From contig JBDOMT010000365.1 in the NCBI GenBank assembly GCA_039831705.1, forward strand, positions 1 through 64,000: 64,000 nt of DNA. Reading direction: 5' to 3'. This document shows, piece by piece, positions 1 to 8,145 of the stretch (position 1 is the stretch's first letter; the number at the start of each line of letters is the position of its first letter). Under the pieces are notes generated by a model. That model ran no database searches and was not told where the DNA came from. It saw only the letters and a program-made list of their open reading frames with translations. This DNA is from JAJRWS01 sp039831705 (GTDB lineage: Bacteria; Planctomycetota; Planctomycetia; Pirellulales; Lacipirellulaceae). The translations under genes were made by a program, and so were the position numbers.

Positions 1-94
1 CAGCCGTAAGTGCTGGCAGGGTAAAGGTTTATTTGTGCGTCTACCCAAAGTGATAAGTTTGACAAAGCACTATACATTTGAAAACTGAAATCGT

Positions 95-556
95 ATGCAA
101 CGCACTTTTATTCTGCTGAAGCCCGACTGTGTTCAACGCCGTTTGATGGGGCGTGTCTTATCTAGATTTGAGGACAAAGGACTCAATCTCGTGGCCATGA
201 AAATGATCCGAATCACACCGGAACTGGCCAAACAGCATTACGCAGAACATGTGGAGAAAGTGTGGTATCCGACTTTAGAGGCTTTCATTACCGGTGGTCC
301 TGTAGTTGCCGCAATTGTTGAAGGCCTAAACGCGATTCAAGTGGTCCGAGGTATGCTGGGCGCTACCAGTGGCATTGAAGCTGCCTCCGGAACCATCCGT
401 GGTGACTTCAGTTCCAGCCAGCAAATGAATCTGGTCCACGGCTCCGACGGACCTGATGCGGCCGCTCGGGAAATGGCCCTCTATTTCAAAAACGAAGAAA
501 TCTGCTCCTTCACTCCAACAATTACACCCTGGTTAAGAGCTAGGGACGAAGACTAG
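95..556 (+). CDS. ndk: Nucleoside diphosphate kinase
   Basis: Transfers the gamma phosphate from ATP to other nucleoside diphosphates through a phosphohistidine, balancing cytosolic NTP pools. The 153 residues match the family's usual 140-155. The N-terminal LLKPD motif places the conserved Lys at residue 9, and NLVHGSD places the catalytic His at residue 115. The Ser that usually follows this Asp is replaced by Gly (GSDGPDAA), a minor deviation. No strong ribosome binding site precedes the ATG, but the protein begins exactly where the family does. It stands alone, 160 bp before the endonuclease IV gene on the same strand. Confidence 0.96.
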   Translation: MQRTFILLKPDCVQRRLMGRVLSRFEDKGLNLVAMKMIRITPELAKQHYAEHVEKVWYPTLEAFITGGPVVAAIVEGLNAIQVVRGMLGATSGIEAASGTIRGDFSSSQQMNLVHGSDGPDAAAREMALYFKNEEICSFTPTITPWLRARDED

Positions 557-718
557 AATTAAGTCTGGACAAAAGGCAATAGTTGGTTCTTTCCTGCAAA
601 TTGACAGGATGGAATAGGATCATTTCCTTACTGGAAAATAGATTTTGTCAGGGATTGGCCTCCTGTTTCTGAGTGATGGGCGGTGTGATTCTAGGGGACG
701 ACATGGTAATGTGTAGCC

Positions 719-1591
719 ATGGCGATACTCGGGGCGCACATGTCGATTGCAGGCGGCTATTACAAAGCGGTGGACGCTGCGCGCCGGATGGGCTGTGATT
801 GCGTGCAGTTGTTTACCAAGAACAACAATCAGTGGCGAGCCAAGCCGATCGAAGAGGCCGATAAGGTCAAATTTCAAACGGCCCTTTCTGAAAAGAAAAT
901 TGGCCACCCGATCTCACACGATTCCTATTTGATTAACATGGCTAGTCCAGAGGATACACTCTGGAAAAAATCGATCGACGCTTTTGTGATTGAGCTGCAG
1001 CGGGCGGAACAGTTGGGGATTCCCTATGTGGTTGCCCATCCGGGAGCGTATACGACCAGCAGCGAAGCGAAGGGGCTGAAGCGGATCATTCGAGCGCTCA
1101 ATGAAATACATAAGCAAACAACCGGATTGGCAGCTCAATGCCTACTGGAGACGACGGCCGGACAGGGTTCCAATTTGGGGTGGAAATTTGAACACCTGGC
1201 TACCGTTCTGGATGGTGTCCGTGACCCCGACCGTTTGGGGGTCTGCTACGATACCTGCCACGTATTTGCTGCCGGTTATCCCACGGGATCCGAAAAAGAG
1301 TACAAGGCGACCATGCGTTTGCTCAATAAGACGATAGGGGTCAAGAAAATCAAAGCCTTTCATCTGAACGACAGCCTCAAACCGTTCGGTTCCCGCGTCG
1401 ACCGACATGCCCACATTGGCCGTGGAGAGATGGGGTTGAAGCCCTTTGGTTTCCTGCTGGCGGACCGAAGGTTTCGCAAGGTGCCGATGTATCTAGAAAC
1501 ACCCAAAGGCGAGGAAACGGAGGGTCGTCAGAAAAGCATGGAAATGGATGTCATCAATCTGCAGACACTCAGGAAGCTGATTCCGAAGTGA
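719..1591 (+). CDS. nfo: Deoxyribonuclease IV (AP endonuclease IV)
   Basis: Base-excision-repair enzyme that cuts DNA 5' of abasic sites using a three-zinc centre in a TIM barrel. The 290 residues are typical for the Nfo family. Visible signatures in order are GAHMSIAGG at the N-terminus, FTKNNNQW, SHDSYLINMAS, the metal-ligand segment HPGAY, LETTAGQG, CYDTCHVFAAGY, and the C-terminal block FHLNDS followed by DRHAHIGRG. All expected His, Asp and Glu ligand blocks are present, so activity is expected. It begins at the ATG directly preceding the GAHMSIAGG motif. Confidence 0.96.
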   Translation: MAILGAHMSIAGGYYKAVDAARRMGCDCVQLFTKNNNQWRAKPIEEADKVKFQTALSEKKIGHPISHDSYLINMASPEDTLWKKSIDAFVIELQRAEQLGIPYVVAHPGAYTTSSEAKGLKRIIRALNEIHKQTTGLAAQCLLETTAGQGSNLGWKFEHLATVLDGVRDPDRLGVCYDTCHVFAAGYPTGSEKEYKATMRLLNKTIGVKKIKAFHLNDSLKPFGSRVDRHAHIGRGEMGLKPFGFLLADRRFRKVPMYLETPKGEETEGRQKSMEMDVINLQTLRKLIPK

Positions 1592-1665
1592 GCAGCCAAT
1601 TGCCAGGCGATCGGCTCTGTTCTATCATTGGAGCAAGTTATAGAAAGTAAAAAGAAGGACCTGCC

Positions 1666-2640
1666 GTGGTTTACCGATTTGATACCAAACCTGTTAGGGA
1701 TGCGATTGTGATGAGTGCCAAACGAAAAGGAAGCGCATTTGCTGGATTGTCCGTGGCCTTGGTGACACCGTTCAAGGGTAACGCGGTCGATTACCCAACG
1801 CTGGCTGAACAAATTGAATTTCAAGTTGCAGCAGATACCGATGTGCTTTGTCCGGTAGGGACAACGGGAGAATGCCCAACGCTCAGCCATGAAGAGCATG
1901 AACGAGTGATTGCCTTCGTATGTGAAACCGTGGCCGGGCGGATGAAGGTCATGCCGGGAACCGGTTCCAATAACACGGCAGAAGCCTTGCGTTTGACCAA
2001 ATTTGCGGAAAAGGTGGGAGCGGATGCGGCGCTTCAGGTAGCTCCCTACTACAACAAGCCAACTCAAGAAGGATTTTATCAGCATTTCCAGCAACTGGCC
2101 GAAGAGACCGGTCTGCCACAGTGCATCTACAATATTCCAGGGCGTACTGGCAAAAACATTGATCCAGAAACGATTGCCCGTTTGGCAGAGTTGGAGAATA
2201 TTCAAATTGTCAAGGAAGCCACTGGCTCGCTCGATCAGGCCTCGGCCATCTTGTCATCCACGAATCTAACGGTCCTCAGCGGAGACGATAGCCTCACTCT
2301 GCCACTGATGGCAGTGGGGGCCAGCGGTGTGATTTCGGTGGTTGGCAATATCGTTCCCCAGGATATGCTGGCGCTCGTTCGAGCCTGTCAACAGAACGAC
2401 TATGCAGAAGCACGCAGGTGGCATCATAAGCTGTTTCCTCTCTGCCGAGATATGCTGGGCTTATCGACCAATCCAATACCAGTGAAAGGGGCCATGCAAA
2501 TGCTCGGTCGAGACTCGGGGCAAATGCGACTGCCGATGACTCCACTCACCACTGCGGAGGCCGCTTCATTGCGTAAAACGCTGGATACCTATGGAATATC
2601 CGTAGCACCCCAGCAAGCCATGCAAACAGCCGGTGGATAA
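1666..2640 (+). CDS. dapA: 4-hydroxy-tetrahydrodipicolinate synthase
   Basis: Condenses pyruvate with aspartate semialdehyde, the first committed step of the lysine and diaminopimelate pathway. The TIM barrel carries TTGECPTLS (hydroxyl relay), YYNKPTQEGFY (catalytic Tyr), YNIPGRTG and IVKEATGS, whose Lys forms the Schiff base. The GTG at 1666 has a good Shine-Dalgarno (AGAAGGA, 1653-1659, spacing 6) but adds 15 residues to the usual N-terminus. An ATG at 1711 would give a family-length protein. The C-terminal tail is about 20 residues longer than in E. coli. The next gene, beta-RFAP synthase, is convergent. Confidence 0.95.
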   Translation: MVYRFDTKPVRDAIVMSAKRKGSAFAGLSVALVTPFKGNAVDYPTLAEQIEFQVAADTDVLCPVGTTGECPTLSHEEHERVIAFVCETVAGRMKVMPGTGSNNTAEALRLTKFAEKVGADAALQVAPYYNKPTQEGFYQHFQQLAEETGLPQCIYNIPGRTGKNIDPETIARLAELENIQIVKEATGSLDQASAILSSTNLTVLSGDDSLTLPLMAVGASGVISVVGNIVPQDMLALVRACQQNDYAEARRWHHKLFPLCRDMLGLSTNPIPVKGAMQMLGRDSGQMRLPMTPLTTAEAASLRKTLDTYGISVAPQQAMQTAGG

Positions 2641-2686
2641 ATACTACTAGCACGCAGTGTAAGCTAGTGGGTTGCAAGCTAGTGGA

Positions 2687-3658
2687 TTAGCGGCCATTCT
2701 GTCCATCGATCGAAACGATCGCTCCTCGATTATCTGGAGCCGTTATCTCAAAGCGACAGTCTGCAAATTCAGGTCGGGATGCAAGCTGGGCGATCAATGT
2801 GTCGGGTGACTCCTCTCGCACCAGGGCATAAACGGTTGGTCCCCAGGATGATTGGCCTACCCCTTGTGTACCAATTTTACGCAGGAAGGCTACCCGTCGT
2901 GCAGTGGCCGCAGATGCAAATGGCCCCCCTTGCACCGAGGAAAAGCATTCTCCTGACAACAACCCATACTGATAAATGGCCTGATCGAATGTAGCTGTGT
3001 CGTTTTGCTGAACGGCCGTAACGATTTGTTTCGTCGCCAATTCGAGTAGTTGTTGACTGGACGACTCAGGCATGGCACCGAGTTGGTCAAAGGCTTCGGC
3101 TTCCAAACGACCATGGCAGCCAAGTTCTGTTTGTGGTGTGATCAACAAAATATTCCAGTCTCTGGGAAGTGCCAACCGCTGCTGTAATTTCCCCAAAGAG
3201 TTCGTGGTATTTTGACCCGTTTCCAGTATTAAACCACCAGAGTAAAAGCCGTAGCTGCCAACCGCACTGCGCAGGCCACGGCCCATAGCCGGGGCAGTTT
3301 CCTCCACTGGCAGGCGTGGCAGTTCACAGAGTGCACGTACGGCCGTGGCGGTTGCCAATGCCAGTTGAGTTCCCGTCCCAAGCCCCGTATGGGGATTGGG
3401 ACAAGCGGAAACCTGGATCTTTAACGCAAACTCCGCAGTCGGTAGGAAAATTTCTAGCGCACTGCGAGCCCAGGTCAGCGCGCGTTGAGCCGCCGGGCCA
3501 TCCGCACTCCAATGATTCGCCTTGGATAGCACCACCACTACCCTGGGGCTGTCAATCATCAGGCCGATGCCACCAAAACCCAATCCTGCGGCTGGCGCAA
3601 ATCGCAGCAAGCCAAAGTGCAAACGGCTGGGAGCGGATACTTGGACGGTACGTGGCAT
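2687..3658 (-). CDS. Beta-ribofuranosylaminobenzene 5'-phosphate synthase-like (GHMP fold)
   Basis: Likely catalyses the first committed step of methanopterin synthesis: condensation of 4-aminobenzoate with PRPP, releasing CO2 and pyrophosphate. The 323-residue protein has the family start (SAPSRLHFGLLRF), the GHMP glycine-rich loop (PNPHTGLGTGTQLALATA) and the downstream segment GLRSAVGSYGFYSGGLILE. In methylotrophs and planctomycetes this gene (often called mptG) marks the H4MPT-linked C1 pathway. It is the last gene of a minus-strand cluster with pabA, pabB, a DHPS-like gene and DUF447, which supports the assignment because pabAB supply its substrate. A 179-bp spacer with an inverted repeat separates it from the DUF447 gene. 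Confidence 0.9.
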   Translation of the reverse strand: MPRTVQVSAPSRLHFGLLRFAPAAGLGFGGIGLMIDSPRVVVVLSKANHWSADGPAAQRALTWARSALEIFLPTAEFALKIQVSACPNPHTGLGTGTQLALATATAVRALCELPRLPVEETAPAMGRGLRSAVGSYGFYSGGLILETGQNTTNSLGKLQQRLALPRDWNILLITPQTELGCHGRLEAEAFDQLGAMPESSSQQLLELATKQIVTAVQQNDTATFDQAIYQYGLLSGECFSSVQGGPFASAATARRVAFLRKIGTQGVGQSSWGPTVYALVREESPDTLIAQLASRPEFADCRFEITAPDNRGAIVSIDGQNGR

Positions 3659-3722
3659 AATTTAACGTTCTTAACTCTGGACGGTCTTGTCGAACAATTG
3701 CCTTGAACGGTATTCTTTTTTT

Positions 3723-3818
3723 GACAGGGTAAACAGGATGTACAGGACTATTTGTACCATTCGATCGTAGATCTCTACACAATATAATACCTATCCGGTA
3801 AATCTTGTTTATCCTGTC
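3723..3818. repeat. Imperfect inverted repeat between DUF447 and beta-RFAP synthase genes
   Basis: A left arm at 3723-3747 and a right arm at 3794-3818 are about 80 percent reverse-complementary over 25 bp. Both belong to a GACAGG-ATAAACA-AGATTTAC-like word. A transcript of either strand could fold into a stem with a loop of about 46 nt. It lies inside the minus-strand H4MPT cluster, upstream of the last gene, and could attenuate or process the message. No T-tract supports a simple Rho-independent terminator. Confidence 0.6.
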
Positions 3819-3837
3819 TGAAAATATTCAAAAACAG

Positions 3838-4458
3838 TTACTCAACAAGGCCACTCTCAACACTCTCTACATGCTCCTGCAAGAAACGAAAGGCGTTCCG
3901 CTCTTGCTCGCCACCCGTTTTTTGGACGATGATTGCGAGATGTTCAAATTCAATCTGAATTTCTTTTCTGGGTCGAAGATGAAGTCGCGTGGCGAGGATG
4001 GCTGCTTCGATCACTGCGTGTTTGGCTCGGTTGAAACCAAAAAAATCGCGTAACCGTCCTTGCTGTATGACCTGGGCGGCAATCTGTACTCGCTGTTGGC
4101 GGTCGTCGATCGCTTTCACTTCAAAAGAATACCAACGACACGTATTGGCCAATAGGATGCCCTTGTGATCCGGTGTTGTGATGAGAGGAGGAGAAGGGTG
4201 CAATGGGCCAATAGCGGATCGAGCCATCAACTCCACATCATCGGTAATGTTCATGACTCCGAAACGGGTGCGTCTGAGATTGGCCAAGGTGGTGGACGTG
4301 CTGTAAGGACGGAGCAGGACTTTTTGGAAGGCGTTGTCGATCAAGGGTCCCATCGGCGCAATGTGGGTGGTTCCATCCTCATTGACCGTTGTGACAATAC
4401 TCTCCAGAATTCTCTGGCCGTCAGGCAGGGCAGGAGACTTGGACAATGGGTTCGGCAT
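3838..4458 (-). CDS. DUF447 family protein of the H4MPT gene cluster
   Basis: A 206-residue protein with the DUF447 hallmark near its N-terminus (ILESIVTTVNEDGTTHIAPM followed by GP), a split-barrel fold related to flavin reductases. Its exact reaction is not established. In methylotrophic proteobacteria and planctomycetes, DUF447 genes are found almost only with H4MPT-dependent C1 genes, so a role in making or using that cofactor is inferred. The start lies 15 bp after the pabA stop, consistent with one operon. No membrane segment or signal peptide is visible. Confidence 0.82.
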   Translation of the reverse strand: MPNPLSKSPALPDGQRILESIVTTVNEDGTTHIAPMGPLIDNAFQKVLLRPYSTSTTLANLRRTRFGVMNITDDVELMARSAIGPLHPSPPLITTPDHKGILLANTCRWYSFEVKAIDDRQQRVQIAAQVIQQGRLRDFFGFNRAKHAVIEAAILATRLHLRPRKEIQIEFEHLAIIVQKTGGEQERNAFRFLQEHVESVESGLVE

Positions 4459-4473
4459 CGAATAAGGTGACTT

Positions 4474-5202
4474 TCAAAAAGTAACGGGCACGGATGGAGG
4501 CCGATAGTTGGATTGCTGGGGTTGTCGAATTTCGCTGGCATCCAAATGCGAGACATCCAAATGCGAGACACCCTGTTGGGAAGACCCCATGTAGGAAGAC
4601 CCCGTGGATCGATGGCTGCCTGCGGCCAGATCGCAGCCCGCCAGTTGCAGAAAATTCTGCAAGAGTGGGTAGCCCTGTTCGGAGAGGATCGCTTCGGGAT
4701 GAAATTGCACGCCAAACAGAGGCAACCGGGTGTGTTCGATGGCCATGATCGTGCCATTTTTCGTCCAGGCGCATGCTTGCAGCGAAGACGGTAGAGTTGC
4801 TGGGTCGATTACCAGCGAATGATACCGGCATACCAATAGCGGAGCAGGCAAACCGGCAAACAGGCGACTTTGATGATGCTGTATCAGCGAAGTACGTCCG
4901 TGCATGGGCTGATTGGCCCGTTGGATCATGCCCCCTAACGCTGCGGCAATGGTTTGATGTCCCAGACAAACGCCCAGGATAGGCAACTCGGCATGTAACT
5001 GACGAACAAGATCCAGCGACACGCCTGCTTCCTTTGGAGCACAGGGACCAGGCGAGAGCACGATCGCTCGGGGTTTTAACTGTCTGATAGCGGCCACCCC
5101 AATCGCATCGTTACGGACGACCAAAGTCTGTTGGCCCAAACGCTCAAAATGGCGTGCCAGGTTATGGACAAAACTGTCATAGTTATCAATTAACAAGAGC
5201 AT
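4474..5202 (-). CDS. pabA: Aminodeoxychorismate synthase glutaminase subunit (PabA/TrpG type)
   Basis: Class I glutamine amidotransferase that feeds ammonia to the chorismate-aminating subunit. It starts MLLLIDNYDSFVHNL, has the nucleophile Cys in LGVCLGHQTIA, and the His-Glu pair in GVQFHPEA. The start overlaps the end of pabB by 17 bp, indicating translational coupling. At 242 residues it is about 50 longer than usual. The extra C-terminal tail is low complexity and encoded by two 15-bp tandem duplications (4539-4568 and 4579-4608), reading SHLDVSHLD and GSSYMGSSQ. Context favours 4-aminobenzoate for methanopterin and/or folate; a role in anthranilate synthesis cannot be excluded from this subunit alone. 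Confidence 0.92.
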   Translation of the reverse strand: MLLLIDNYDSFVHNLARHFERLGQQTLVVRNDAIGVAAIRQLKPRAIVLSPGPCAPKEAGVSLDLVRQLHAELPILGVCLGHQTIAAALGGMIQRANQPMHGRTSLIQHHQSRLFAGLPAPLLVCRYHSLVIDPATLPSSLQACAWTKNGTIMAIEHTRLPLFGVQFHPEAILSEQGYPLLQNFLQLAGCDLAAGSHRSTGSSYMGSSQQGVSHLDVSHLDASEIRQPQQSNYRPPSVPVTF

Positions 5203-6643
5203 TTATCGTCTCCAACAGGCCACGCGCTTTGTGCCAGGTTTCCTGGTATTCGTCTTCCGGGTTGGACTGGGCTACGATACCACCGCCCACAGAAAACTGC
5301 CACCATCCATGTGCCGCAGTGATGGTACGTATAAGGATACTCGTGTCCATCTGCCCGTCAAATCCCAGGTAGCCCAAGCAGCCACAGTAGGCACCGCGTG
5401 TGGTTGGTTCCTGTTCCGCGATGATTTGCATGGCCCGAACTTTAGGAGCACCGGTAATGGACCCACCCGGGAAACAAGTACGCAACAGATCGATGGGACT
5501 TGCGCTGTCTTTGAGAGTGCCTCGTACAACCGAAACCAGATGTTTGACGTAGGCAAATGTTTCCAACTGACATAATTTCACGACATGCACACTGTCCGCC
5601 GTGCAGACCCGCGACAGGTCGTTACGCATCAGATCAACAATCATCACATTCTCAGCTCGGTCTTTTTCGCTTTGTTGCAATGCGTCACCAGCAAACAAAT
5701 CGGCTTCTGGAGAAGGAGAGCGTCCGCGGGTTCCCTTGATCGGTCGAGATTCCACTTGCCGGTCGCGCACGGTTAAAAAGCATTCAGGGGATGCGCTGCA
5801 TATTTGCGCAGTTCCCAAATCTAAAAAGGCCGCATAGGGTGCCGGATTGCATTGGCGCAGACGCAGATACAGATCGTGAGACGAAGCATTAGGCTTGCAT
5901 ACCAGACGCTGGGACAGATTGACTTGAAAGAGGTCTCCAGCATGAATGTATTCAATCGCCCGCGCTACCATTTTTCGGTACTCTGTTGCCGACATGTTGC
6001 TGGTAATTTCAGACGACCCTGAGTGCTGCCGAGTATCCCATGACTTTGCCTGCAGCTGCGCATAATCAGTCGATTGGACAACCCGAGGTTGAGCAGGGTT
6101 TGAAGAGGTGGAGAGAAGATGTTTTCGAAACATTTGTAGTCGTTCGGTTGCCCGTTGCCTGCGCGCTTGTGGATCTGTTTCAGGGAAACCTTGCGACACA
6201 ATCCAGGCACTGTTCAGACAATGATCGAAAGCTACCACCGTGTCGTAACAACCGACAGCCAACGCAGGCATCGGCAAATCGTCAATCGGCGCGGCGGCAA
6301 TGCTTTCCAAACTGCGTGCCAGTTCATAACCCCAGAGTCCTGCCAGTCCACCTTGAAAGGGCGGCAGTTCAGGGTGGGACTGGCTACGATACGATTGCCA
6401 GGCATGCTCCATATCCGTCAGTGCCTGGTTTCCATCGGCGGGTCGCTCAATCCAATCGAAAGGATCGGCTGCTACAAACGAATAGCGTCCCGCTTCCTGG
6501 TCGCGTTGGGCGCTGTCAAAAAACACCACATGGGGCAAGTTGGAAAGTCGTTGAAAGGCACATTTACTGGAAAGGCTGTAAGGCAATCGCTCCACCAAAG
6601 GAAATTCTAAGGGATTGCTTTTCTGAGGTTTTTCGGGCGTCAT
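5186..6643 (-). CDS. pabB: Aminodeoxychorismate synthase component I
   Basis: Aminates chorismate to 4-amino-4-deoxychorismate. The C-terminal chorismate-binding domain contains SRPIKGTRGRS; Lys at the IKGT position is typical of PabB, whereas anthranilate synthase TrpE has Ala there. ENVMIVDLMRNDLSRVC and PGGSITGAPKVRAMQII complete the active site. The ATG at 6641-6643 overlaps the preceding stop as ATGA, which argues for this start over the in-frame one 66 bp upstream. No PabC lyase is in the window. Position between the DHPS-like gene and pabA ties it to methanopterin synthesis. Confidence 0.93.
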   Translation of the reverse strand: MTPEKPQKSNPLEFPLVERLPYSLSSKCAFQRLSNLPHVVFFDSAQRDQEAGRYSFVAADPFDWIERPADGNQALTDMEHAWQSYRSQSHPELPPFQGGLAGLWGYELARSLESIAAAPIDDLPMPALAVGCYDTVVAFDHCLNSAWIVSQGFPETDPQARRQRATERLQMFRKHLLSTSSNPAQPRVVQSTDYAQLQAKSWDTRQHSGSSEITSNMSATEYRKMVARAIEYIHAGDLFQVNLSQRLVCKPNASSHDLYLRLRQCNPAPYAAFLDLGTAQICSASPECFLTVRDRQVESRPIKGTRGRSPSPEADLFAGDALQQSEKDRAENVMIVDLMRNDLSRVCTADSVHVVKLCQLETFAYVKHLVSVVRGTLKDSASPIDLLRTCFPGGSITGAPKVRAMQIIAEQEPTTRGAYCGCLGYLGFDGQMDTSILIRTITAAHGWWQFSVGGGIVAQSNPEDEYQETWHKARGLLETINALVN

Positions 6644-8064
6644 GGGTTTGAATTCTGGCCCTTCGATAGCAGCCGATGTCGAGTATCTGAGTTCGTTAAC
6701 ATACCCCAATCCAGTGGCTCGTCTTGTTCGTAATTTTTCCCTAAAATCAGGGCTGTGGCCGCTTTGCTCATTTCATAGCCCAGGTAGAAAGCATGCTCGG
6801 GTGTTAATGGCTTGCAGGATTTCTCTTGGTTTATTTTTTGCTGAAGTTGTTCCACGATTTGCATGGGATCAGAGTTATGTAAATGCAACTGACGGCCGAT
6901 CAGATGGATTTCGCCCTGGACTGCATGGATACGATAGTTGTGGTCACGAATGTCGGCAGCCAACTGGTGCATGTTATCAGTTGAAGGTTCGAGTATCTGC
7001 TGGTCTCGCAGCATGACCAATTGAGGATCCAGGTGCTTCGGCAATAATCGGTTATGTACAGCATGGTACATCATTCGGCGCGCCAAGTCGCATTCCCGTA
7101 CACTGGTTTGAGCCCATGGAATGACTTGGGTCGTCAGCACGCTGGCAATCGACTGCTCCTGGCAAAATCCCAACAGAAGTGTATTGATACCGGCTGAGTC
7201 GACTTCGGTCAGTTCGGTCAAATTTCCAATACCCATCATCATTGCGTCTTGAGGATAGCGCTGGCGAATCGTCAAGTAACGTCCCAGGCTGGCCGCAAAA
7301 CCAAACCCGATCGGTTCCAGAATGGGATCGATTCGGTATTGTACTCCTGACCGGGCCAAATGCTCCACCGTAGTGTCCAGTCCCGCAAGGGATTGAGGAT
7401 CGTCTGGGATCACCACAACTTCAGCTCCCCAGTCGATTGCCATCTTTCGGTTGGTTTGATTCACACTCAATACCAATTCCGCTCCGGCACGCAGCGCATC
7501 GGTGACTTCCTGAGGGTGGAAGCTGTCGATCGAGACACGGTGGCCATCGTCACACAGCGCCCGGACCGTATCAAAGACACCCGACCATGGCCCACCAGGA
7601 TCACAACCCACATCAATCCAGTCGGCACCTGCCTGGGCAAGTTGGGTCGCCTGGTCACGAATTTCCGAAAGCGACCGCCCCGGGCAATGATTCAACTCGG
7701 CCAGGATTTCGATGTCGTATTTACCATAGTCTTTTGGTTTGGGATCGGCTTGAAAGAAGTTCACCAGTTGGCTTAAGTCGCGCGGGCCGACCTCCACAGG
7801 AAGTGAGACTGCCGAATGCAATGGGCTCAGATCTCCTTGGCAGTAACCGGGAATGAGGATACGCGTCGTCTGCTCTGGAATTTGCAAATGCCGGGCGATC
7901 CAGGCCGGTGTCATCAGGGCAGCTACGGTAATTGGCAGGACATCGACACTGTACTGAAAACCTACTTGCTCTGCCAAGGTTTCCAAAACATCGTGCAGGG
8001 CATGCTGCGCCAGACGGCCGGTGACGAAATGGATGTGCTCCCGTTTGCCAGAAGAAGCAGTCAT
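6640..8064 (-). CDS. Dihydropteroate synthase-like protein (DUF6513 N-terminal domain)
   Basis: A 474-residue two-part protein. The N-terminal 120 or so residues (FVTGRLAQHALHDVL onward) match the domain preceding DHPS-like barrels in H4MPT-containing bacteria. The central part carries a pterin-binding barrel signature, GADWIDVGCDPGG, followed by VSIDSF. By family it should act at the pterin side of methanopterin assembly rather than as folate FolP, but its reaction is inferred. It is translationally coupled to pabB through an ATGA overlap and follows the SDR gene by 81 bp. Confidence 0.85.
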   Translation of the reverse strand: MTASSGKREHIHFVTGRLAQHALHDVLETLAEQVGFQYSVDVLPITVAALMTPAWIARHLQIPEQTTRILIPGYCQGDLSPLHSAVSLPVEVGPRDLSQLVNFFQADPKPKDYGKYDIEILAELNHCPGRSLSEIRDQATQLAQAGADWIDVGCDPGGPWSGVFDTVRALCDDGHRVSIDSFHPQEVTDALRAGAELVLSVNQTNRKMAIDWGAEVVVIPDDPQSLAGLDTTVEHLARSGVQYRIDPILEPIGFGFAASLGRYLTIRQRYPQDAMMMGIGNLTELTEVDSAGINTLLLGFCQEQSIASVLTTQVIPWAQTSVRECDLARRMMYHAVHNRLLPKHLDPQLVMLRDQQILEPSTDNMHQLAADIRDHNYRIHAVQGEIHLIGRQLHLHNSDPMQIVEQLQQKINQEKSCKPLTPEHAFYLGYEMSKAATALILGKNYEQDEPLDWGMLTNSDTRHRLLSKGQNSNP

Positions 8065-8145
8065 CGGCCGTGTAACCTTTCTAGAATACTAAGAAATAAA
8101 TCGAAAAAATATTTTGAGAATTCACCCTCACCTAATTTTATGCCA

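Noticed and set aside
59..76. Promoter of ndk (TTGACA followed by TATACA)
   Set aside because: The two hexamers are only 6 bp apart, so they cannot act as a -35/-10 pair.
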